From Mesorhizobium sp. B2-7-1 (lineage in GTDB: Bacteria; Pseudomonadota; Alphaproteobacteria; Rhizobiales; Rhizobiaceae): a stretch of DNA of 64,000 nt. This document shows, piece by piece, positions 58,444-64,000 of the stretch (positions within the stretch are counted from its first letter, which is position 1; the number at the start of each line of letters is the position of its first letter). The notes under the pieces were generated by a model. It saw only the letters and a list, made by a program, of their open reading frames with translations, was not told where the DNA came from and did not search any database. The position numbers were made by a program, and so were the translations under genes. The stretch covers positions 1-64,000 of the forward strand of contig NZ_VFUA01000009.1 in the NCBI RefSeq assembly GCF_006440735.1, given 5' to 3'.

Positions 58444-60576
58444 TCATGACCGCTTGCCCCAGTAGGAGGCCGGACCGTTCCAGCTCTCGTCGACCCCGCT
58501 CAGCTTGACGCGGCCGATACGGTCGTTGGAGAGGCCGCCGATATAGAGGTAACCGCGCTCCTCGCGCATCGAGGTGACGGATGGATGGGATTTGCCACCG
58601 ATGTCGCCCAACGTCTCGAGGATGGTGCCGTGCTCGTCGAATTTCACCACGCAGCCATTGTTGATGTTGGGATAGAGCCATTCGTCGTTGGGAATGCGCT
58701 TGATCATGCGGGTCCGGAAACCCGGATCCTCCATGGCAAGGTCGTAGGCCGGGGTGCGCAGCCCGACGAGCGCCAGCCAGTAGCAGCCATCGGATGCCCG
58801 GTTGATGTTGTCGGGCATGCCGGGCAGGTCGGCAATCAGCGTCTCCAGCTTGCCCGCCTTGGGGCCGGCGATCCAGTAGCGCTCGATGCGGCATGCCCAT
58901 GTGAGCGCAAACAGCACCGATTGACCGTCATGGGCGACGCAGACACCGTTCGGGAAGATCTGGTTCTGCAGCAGCGTCCTGGTTTTCCTGGTTGCCGGAT
59001 CGAAGACGATGATGCGGCCGTTGCCCCGCCCTTCCAGCGCGTCGGTGGCCCAGGTGTGGGCGGTGTAGCGCAGTGTCGCCTCGCTGAAATAGATCTTGCC
59101 GTCCGGCGCGATATCGAGGTCGTCGGCCAGCACCAGCCGCGAGTCATCGATGACCTTGCCGAATGTACGCGTCGTCTCATCGGTCAGCTTGTAGACGGAA
59201 CGGTCCGGACGCACGCCGTAGACGCCCATGCCGGCCACGCAGATGATCAGGTTGCCGTCGCGGTCGAAGGCCATGCCGAGCGGTCGGCCGCCGGTGCGGG
59301 CGAAAACCTCCTGGGTCTGCAGGTCCTTGCCGCTGAACCGCCAGATGAACCCTTCGCGCGTGCCGCAGTAGAGGTTGCCGTCCCTGTCGAAGATAACGTC
59401 TTCCGGTCCGTCGAGCTTGCCAAGGCCGATCGCCTCGGCGTCGCGCAGCCGGTTGTTGAGCGCATAGGGCGAAGAGCTCTGCGGCGCGATGTCGTGGCGC
59501 TTGCCGAGCTTGAAATAGGTCGGCACGACATAGATCTTCTCGATCGCCTTGTTGCGGTTGCGCGCCCATTTGACGTCGATGCCGACGGCAAGCAGCATCA
59601 TGAAACCGAGGAAGGCGGACGTGGCGCCGCCGACCAGGCCGAAGCGCACCAGGCCGTTGATCAGAACGAGGACGATGGTGGCGCCGATCAGCGACTGACC
59701 GATGGACCCTCTGCCGCCTGAGAGATTGACGCCGCCCAGCACCACCGCCGTCAGCGCCAGCACTTCCATGCCGACGCCGGTATCCGAGCTCGGGCTGTTG
59801 AGGCGCGCCGCGTAGAAGACGCCGCCAAGGGCGGTCAGCACGCCGGAGATCACATAGGTCAGGAACAGATGCCGCTCGACCGGTATGCCGGCGTGACGGG
59901 CCGCCTTGCGATTGGCGCCGATGGCGGCAATGTACCATCCGGGCCGCCCACGGCTGAGGAAGATATGGCCGACGATGGCGACGAGTGCCAGGATCAGGAT
60001 GTTGGCGGGGACGCCGAGCACGCTGCCGCCGCCCAGCCAGTCCCAGACGCTGCTGTCGCCCATCGAGATCGCCATCTCGACGGAATAGCGCAGGATCAGC
60101 AGGTTGAGGATGGCGCGGAAGATCAGCATGGTGACGAGCGTCGTCAGGAAGGCGCCAAGGCCCACATAGCCGATCAGGATGCCGTTGACGGCGCCCATCA
60201 GCGCGCCGGCCATCAGCGTCACCAGTATGGAGACCGGCGCGGACACTTCGTACATGTTGAACAGCATCAGCGCGATGAAGTTGGCCATGGCGAAGATCGA
60301 GCCGACCGAAAGGTCGATGCCGCCGGAGATGATGACCACCGCGATCGCGATCGCGACGAAGCCGAATTCACCGAATTGGCGGCCGGTGGAGACGATGTTG
60401 CCCACCGTCAGATAACCGGGGATGAGGAATGCGAACGCCAGCACCACGAGCGCGGCGGCGGTGAAAGGCACCACCGGCTCCATCCAACGCTTCTGCAAAA
60501 GCTCGGCGATGAACTGCTGGAACGACCATTTGTAGCGGAGACGGATCAACGTCTCCCTGAAGCTGGTGTCGGCCAC
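58444..60576 (-). CDS. Fusion of RbsC-type sugar ABC permease and strictosidine-synthase-like propeller
   Basis: One 710-aa frame. Residues 1-335 are a ribose-type permease (IAVVIISGGIDLSVGSIFAM, VVLGGVNLSGGRGSIGQSLIG and about ten hydrophobic helices). Residues from about 375 to 710 form a beta-propeller with LDGPEDVIFDRDGNLYCGT, QIFPNGVCVAHDGQSVLF and DLPGMPDNINRASDGCYWLAL, a hallmark of the strictosidine-synthase/APMAP group. Since the permease C terminus faces the cytosol in this family, the propeller should lie inside the cell. No stop or frameshift separates the parts. The separate propeller gene downstream is a relative, not a duplicate. Confidence 0.92.
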   Translation of the reverse strand: MADTSFRETLIRLRYKWSFQQFIAELLQKRWMEPVVPFTAAALVVLAFAFLIPGYLTVGNIVSTGRQFGEFGFVAIAIAVVIISGGIDLSVGSIFAMANFIALMLFNMYEVSAPVSILVTLMAGALMGAVNGILIGYVGLGAFLTTLVTMLIFRAILNLLILRYSVEMAISMGDSSVWDWLGGGSVLGVPANILILALVAIVGHIFLSRGRPGWYIAAIGANRKAARHAGIPVERHLFLTYVISGVLTALGGVFYAARLNSPSSDTGVGMEVLALTAVVLGGVNLSGGRGSIGQSLIGATIVLVLINGLVRFGLVGGATSAFLGFMMLLAVGIDVKWARNRNKAIEKIYVVPTYFKLGKRHDIAPQSSSPYALNNRLRDAEAIGLGKLDGPEDVIFDRDGNLYCGTREGFIWRFSGKDLQTQEVFARTGGRPLGMAFDRDGNLIICVAGMGVYGVRPDRSVYKLTDETTRTFGKVIDDSRLVLADDLDIAPDGKIYFSEATLRYTAHTWATDALEGRGNGRIIVFDPATRKTRTLLQNQIFPNGVCVAHDGQSVLFALTWACRIERYWIAGPKAGKLETLIADLPGMPDNINRASDGCYWLALVGLRTPAYDLAMEDPGFRTRMIKRIPNDEWLYPNINNGCVVKFDEHGTILETLGDIGGKSHPSVTSMREERGYLYIGGLSNDRIGRVKLSGVDESWNGPASYWGKRS

Positions 60577-60600
60577 CCGATCCTCCTCCCTTGGATCTTT

Positions 60601-60624
60601 CGGGCGGCCCGTCGGGGCCGCCCG
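60601..60624 (-). promoter_or_regulatory. Intercistronic hairpin after the binding-protein gene
   Basis: Perfect 9-bp stem CGGGCGGCC/GGCCGCCCG with a six-base loop lies between the binding-protein stop (60643) and the permease-propeller start (60576). No T run follows on the minus strand, so it is more likely an mRNA-stabilising hairpin or partial terminator that raises binding-protein levels over the permease, as in many ABC operons. Confidence 0.6.
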
Positions 60625-60642
60625 TGTCGTTATCGCGAGCGG

Positions 60643-61671
60643 TCAGCTCTTCTTGGGAATATCGGTGCAACGCGCCTGGTCGACATTGTCCTTCGTCACC
60701 CAGAAATAGGACGAGAACGACGCGACGCTGTGCGAGCCCGGAGGTTCGCCGGCCATCAGCAGGTTCTTCGCCATGACCATGACCTCGCGGCCCTGGTTCC
60801 AGGCGTCCCAATCCATGTAGCGATCGATCAGTCCGGCGCGCACGGCGTCACAGCCTTCCTTGTAGCCGCCGCCATTCGAGTAGACGATCACCTTGCCGCT
60901 GAGTCCGGCCTTCTTGACCGCCTGCGCGCCGCCGATCGTCATGATGTCGTACGGGCCGAAGATCGCGCATACATCGGGGTGCTGCTGCAGCACCGCGGTG
61001 GTGATGTCATAGGCCTTGGTGGCGTCCCAGTTGGTCGCCTGGCTGGACACCACCTGGATCGCCGTATCCTTGGCGAATTCCTTCATCAGCGCGTTGGTCA
61101 TGTAGACGTTCTGCGCCGATGTCAGCTCTCCCTGCAGGATCACCACCTTGCCGGACTTGCCGCTGCCGGTGCCGCATTGCTTGACGATGTCCTTGCCGGT
61201 GACCTCGGCCTGCTCGATCCAGTCGCCACCGACGTAGCCGTCGCTCAGCGTGTTCGACATCATCGAAAGCTGGATGACGTAGATGCCTGCTTCCTGCGCC
61301 TGCTTGATCTGCTTGACGAGGAGCTGGACATTCGGGTTCTGGACGATGATCACGTCCGGCTTGTCGGCGATGGCGCCCTCGAAGGCCTGGGCAAGCGCCG
61401 TGCTGTTCCAGGCCGGATCCTTGACCGAGTACTTCATGTTGCTGCGCTCGGCCTCGGTGCGGATGACATATTCCCAGGTGTCCATCAGCGGCGCGCCCAG
61501 GGTCATCGGCAGGAAGGCGATGGTCTTGCCTTCGATAGCCTTGGTGTATTGCTCCTTCAGCTGGGCACCGCCGTCGGCGGCATTCGCAGGCACGGCAGCG
61601 ATGCCGAGCATGGCGGTGAACATCAGCGCAATCGGCTTCGATAGCCGGCTGCATTTACTCATCAACGTCAT
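60643..61671 (-). CDS. Sugar ABC periplasmic binding protein
   Basis: A 342-aa type I binding protein of the ribose/galactose group. The signal peptide is MTLMSKCSRLSKPIALMFTA, cleavage near NAADGG. The core has IAFLPMTLGAPLMDTWEYVIRTEAE and PDVIIVQNPNVQLLVKQIKQAQEAGI. A strong CGGGAGGAAAAG lies before the ATG at 61671. The frame extends further upstream to 62637 but only antisense to the permease gene. Ligand unknown. Confidence 0.92.
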   Translation of the reverse strand: MTLMSKCSRLSKPIALMFTAMLGIAAVPANAADGGAQLKEQYTKAIEGKTIAFLPMTLGAPLMDTWEYVIRTEAERSNMKYSVKDPAWNSTALAQAFEGAIADKPDVIIVQNPNVQLLVKQIKQAQEAGIYVIQLSMMSNTLSDGYVGGDWIEQAEVTGKDIVKQCGTGSGKSGKVVILQGELTSAQNVYMTNALMKEFAKDTAIQVVSSQATNWDATKAYDITTAVLQQHPDVCAIFGPYDIMTIGGAQAVKKAGLSGKVIVYSNGGGYKEGCDAVRAGLIDRYMDWDAWNQGREVMVMAKNLLMAGEPPGSHSVASFSSYFWVTKDNVDQARCTDIPKKS

Positions 61672-61730
61672 CTTTTCCTCCCGAGATGATGCGCCTTGAT
61701 TGTTGGATCGTGTCGAGGAAGGCGTCGCCT

Positions 61731-62765
61731 CTACAGATCTCCCTGCCTGGCCGTTTCCTCGTCGCGAGGATGCAGCTTGCGATCGAGTGTGATGGCGCCA
61801 AGAAGCACCACGCTCTTGACGATGTTCTGGACGTCGCCCTGGACGTCCAGCAGGATCATGGCATTCAAAAGCGTGCCGATGAGCGCCGTTCCGGCGAGCA
61901 CGCTGGCAATGGAGCCGCGGCCGCCGCTGAGGCTCACGCCGCCCAGCACGACGATCAGCAGCACGTCGAAGATCAGGCTGGAGCTGAACACGTTGGTATT
62001 GATCGAAGCGACCGAGCCTGCGGTGACCAGCCCGGCCAGAAAGGCGACCGCGGCCGAAAAGGCATATTGGCCGATGGTCAGCACGCGCACCGAGACGCCG
62101 GTGAGCCTTGCCGCCTCGGCATTGTCGCCGAACGCATAGACGAAGCGGCCGGCAGAGGTGCGCGACAGGATGAGATGACCGATCATCGCGACCACCGCGA
62201 AGATTACCAGCGGCACCGGGATGCCCAGCAATTCTCCTTGTCCGAGCGCGAGCAGGAACGGCTGGTTCTCGGGCGCATAGGTGATGATGCCGTCGAGCAT
62301 CAGCCATCGCCCGACGCCATAGACCAGAGTTCCCGAGGCCAGGGTGGTGAACAGAGCGGGGATGCCAATGATGGATATGGCAAAGCCATTGAACGCGCCA
62401 ATCGCGACGGCCAGTCCCAGACCCATGGCGATGCCGGCGGCAAGCCCATAGCCCAGTCCGATCAGCTTCAGCGACCAGGCGGCGCAGATGGCGAGCACCG
62501 CAACCTGCGACAGATCGAGGCCACGTCCGATCACGACCACCGTCATGCCGACGCCGAGGATGCCCAGCACCGAGACGCTGCGGGCCAATGTCGAGATGTT
62601 CGGCAGGGTCGCGAAGCCGTTGACGAAAAGCGCGCACGCCGCGAAGATCACGATCGTGGTGGCGAAGACCAGCGTTTCCTGGCTCAGATTGCTGAGGCTG
62701 AACTTGCCCTCGCTCTTCTTCACAGCAGCGGCTCCCCTGTCCTTTATCGCAACTGCGTCTGCCAT
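61731..62765 (-). CDS. Sugar ABC permease (RbsC-like)
   Basis: A 344-aa RbsC-type permease: VGMTVVVIGRGLDLSQVAVLAI, GVSVRVLTIGQYAFSAAVAFLAG and VVLGGVSLSGGRGSIASVLAGTAL, with about ten hydrophobic helices. The ATG at 62765, after ACGGGGACAGGG, is preferred over the TTG at 62783. It would pair with the permease-propeller fusion. Lies 39 bases after the E2 gene, co-directional. Confidence 0.92.
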   Translation of the reverse strand: MADAVAIKDRGAAAVKKSEGKFSLSNLSQETLVFATTIVIFAACALFVNGFATLPNISTLARSVSVLGILGVGMTVVVIGRGLDLSQVAVLAICAAWSLKLIGLGYGLAAGIAMGLGLAVAIGAFNGFAISIIGIPALFTTLASGTLVYGVGRWLMLDGIITYAPENQPFLLALGQGELLGIPVPLVIFAVVAMIGHLILSRTSAGRFVYAFGDNAEAARLTGVSVRVLTIGQYAFSAAVAFLAGLVTAGSVASINTNVFSSSLIFDVLLIVVLGGVSLSGGRGSIASVLAGTALIGTLLNAMILLDVQGDVQNIVKSVVLLGAITLDRKLHPRDEETARQGDL

Positions 62766-62804
62766 CGGCCCTGTCCCCGTCAAGCGTCCAATACCTGTCG
62801 ATCC

Positions 62805-64000
62805 CTAAACCAGCATCGTCATCGGCTGCTCGATCAGCGCCTTGAACGCCGACAGCAGCTCGGCGCCCGTCGCGCCGTCGATCGCCCGGTGATCGACGGA
62901 GAGCGTGACCGTCATCAGGGTTCGCACTTCGGGCTTGCCGTCCCGGGCGACCACCCGCTCCTCGCCCGCCCCGACAGCAAGGATCGATGCCTGCGGCGGA
63001 TTGATGATGGCCGCGAAGTCACGAACGCCGTACATCCCGAGATTGGAAACGCTGGCGGTGCCGCCCTGATATTCATCCGGCCGAAGCGAGCGCGTCCTGG
63101 CGCGCGCGGCGAGTTCCTTTATCTCATTCGATATGACCGCAAGCGTCTTTGTCTCGGCCTTGCGAACGATCGGTGTCATCAATCCACCGGGAATGGCGAC
63201 CGCGACGCCGATGTCGGCATGGCGGTGGCGCAGCAATGCGCCTTCGGTGAACGAGACATTGGCATCGGGCACCCGATGGAGAGCCAGCGCCAGCGCCCTG
63301 ATCACGAAGTCGTTGACCGAAAGCCTGTAGGCACGCGCGCCGTCGCGGTGCGTCGGCGCCGCTTCGTTGAATTGGCGACGCAGGGCCGCAAGCGCGTCGA
63401 TCTCGCAATCGGCCGTCAGGTAGAAATGCGGGACGGTGCGCTTGGCCTCCGACAGCCGGCGCGCGATGGTCAGCCGCATCGAATCGTGCGCGACTTCCTC
63501 GAAGCTGCCGGGCTCGAACAGGTTCTTCAGGCGGGCATCGGCTTCGGCCAGCGACTGGGCCGGGATAGCAGCGGAAGGCGCGGCCGGAATGTCGGCCACC
63601 GCGGGCTTGCCCGGTATTTCGGCCTTGGCTTTCGCAGCACGGGCTTCGATGGCCTGCTTGACATCGCGCTCGACGATCCTGCCGTGAGGGCCGGTGGCCG
63701 TGACGTGCGCCGCCTCGATACCCGCTTGCGCCATCAACCTGCGGGCGATCGGCGACGCGAAAACACGGCCTTCGTCCTGGCCGTTGGACATGCTTGCGGC
63801 AGGAGCCGGCACGGCTTCGGGCAGGACTATCGGCATTGACGGCTCAGCTGGAGCCGCCTGCGCGGTCGCGGATACTGCCTCAACCGTCTCGCCGTCCGCC
63901 GCGAGAGCACCAATCGTCTGGTTGACGGGAACGTCGATCGACCCGGCCGGCACGGCGATACTGATCAGCACGCCGTCGACTGCAGCCTCCACTTCCATGG
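62805..64000 (-). CDS. 2-oxoacid dehydrogenase E2 component, 5' end beyond the window
   Basis: A dihydrolipoamide acyltransferase, partial. The visible part begins within the lipoyl domain (MEVEAAVDGVLISIAVPAG), right after where the lipoyl Lys motif would be. A linker and peripheral-subunit-binding domain (ASPIARRLMAQAGIEAAHVTATGPHGRIVERDV) and a catalytic domain with RLTIARRLSEAKRTVPHFYL and DHRAIDGATGAELLSAF follow. The gene runs off the right edge. It likely begins the operon with E1 subunit genes beyond the window; the acyl group (pyruvate, acetoin or branched) cannot be told. Confidence 0.9.
   Translation of the reverse strand, partial: MEVEAAVDGVLISIAVPAGSIDVPVNQTIGALAADGETVEAVSATAQAAPAEPSMPIVLPEAVPAPAASMSNGQDEGRVFASPIARRLMAQAGIEAAHVTATGPHGRIVERDVKQAIEARAAKAKAEIPGKPAVADIPAAPSAAIPAQSLAEADARLKNLFEPGSFEEVAHDSMRLTIARRLSEAKRTVPHFYLTADCEIDALAALRRQFNEAAPTHRDGARAYRLSVNDFVIRALALALHRVPDANVSFTEGALLRHRHADIGVAVAIPGGLMTPIVRKAETKTLAVISNEIKELAARARTRSLRPDEYQGGTASVSNLGMYGVRDFAAIINPPQASILAVGAGEERVVARDGKPEVRTLMTVTLSVDHRAIDGATGAELLSAFKALIEQPMTMLV

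Overview
The window looks like chromosomal DNA of a Mesorhizobium-type alphaproteobacterium (Hyphomicrobiales). It is GC-rich and gene-dense. It carries a plant-type glutamate-cysteine ligase, a DUF768-like small protein (a family described mainly from Mesorhizobium loti), and several kinds of short palindromic intergenic repeat typical of rhizobia. It has many ABC uptake systems and solitary catabolic regulators. I saw no tRNA, rRNA, CRISPR array, prophage or complete insertion sequence.

Region 1 (1-24.5 kb) is mostly housekeeping: tag, an L,D-transpeptidase, a folD-like gene with altered catalytic residues, the glycolate oxidase genes glcDEF, a DUF3422 membrane protein, a GntR regulator with lldD, a PPP-type phosphatase, a GATase1 protein, rsmE, gshA, a DUF937 protein with internal repeats, a DUF1127/LysR divergent pair, a CHASE4-GGDEF-EAL protein, xseA, a P1 peptidase and a DUF768-like protein. 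The glcD and lldR upstream regions share a 21-bp operator-like sequence, so glycolate and lactate oxidation may be co-regulated.

Region 2 (24.8-42.9 kb) is a catabolic island. A GntR regulator diverges from a run of + strand genes: FAH-family hydrolase, alpha/beta hydrolase, amidohydrolase, a five-part branched-chain-type ABC importer, a flotillin-like protein, and two related SRPBCC genes. In the importer the second ATPase is fused to a Tm-1-like (UPF0261) domain, and the second SRPBCC domain is fused to a quinone oxidoreductase. A PgdA/cyclic-imidase-like deacetylase gene follows on the opposite strand, then two SDR genes and an RpiR regulator. The substrate is unknown; the enzymes suggest a ring or ester compound.

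Region 3 (43.0-54.9 kb) looks like an N-acyl or gamma-glutamyl amide utilisation locus. A glutamine-synthetase-like ligase and an RpiR regulator diverge from an N-formylglutamate-amidohydrolase-like protein, a cysteine hydrolase, an M20 hydrolase, a second branched-chain-type ABC importer and a cytoplasmic penicillin-acylase-family hydrolase. A perfect 19-bp palindrome lies between the two arms. Two genes of the + strand operon are broken: an in-frame amber codon in the M20 gene, and a frameshift in a CT tract of the second ATPase gene.

Region 4 (55.0-64.0 kb, minus strand) is a ribose-type ABC importer operon downstream of a 2-oxoacid dehydrogenase E2 gene that runs off the right edge. Its order is E2, permease, binding protein, a permease fused to a strictosidine-synthase-like propeller, a separate propeller protein, a two-domain ATPase and an SDR. 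Probable roles are sugar or polyol import followed by lactone hydrolysis and dehydrogenation; the substrate cannot be named from sequence.
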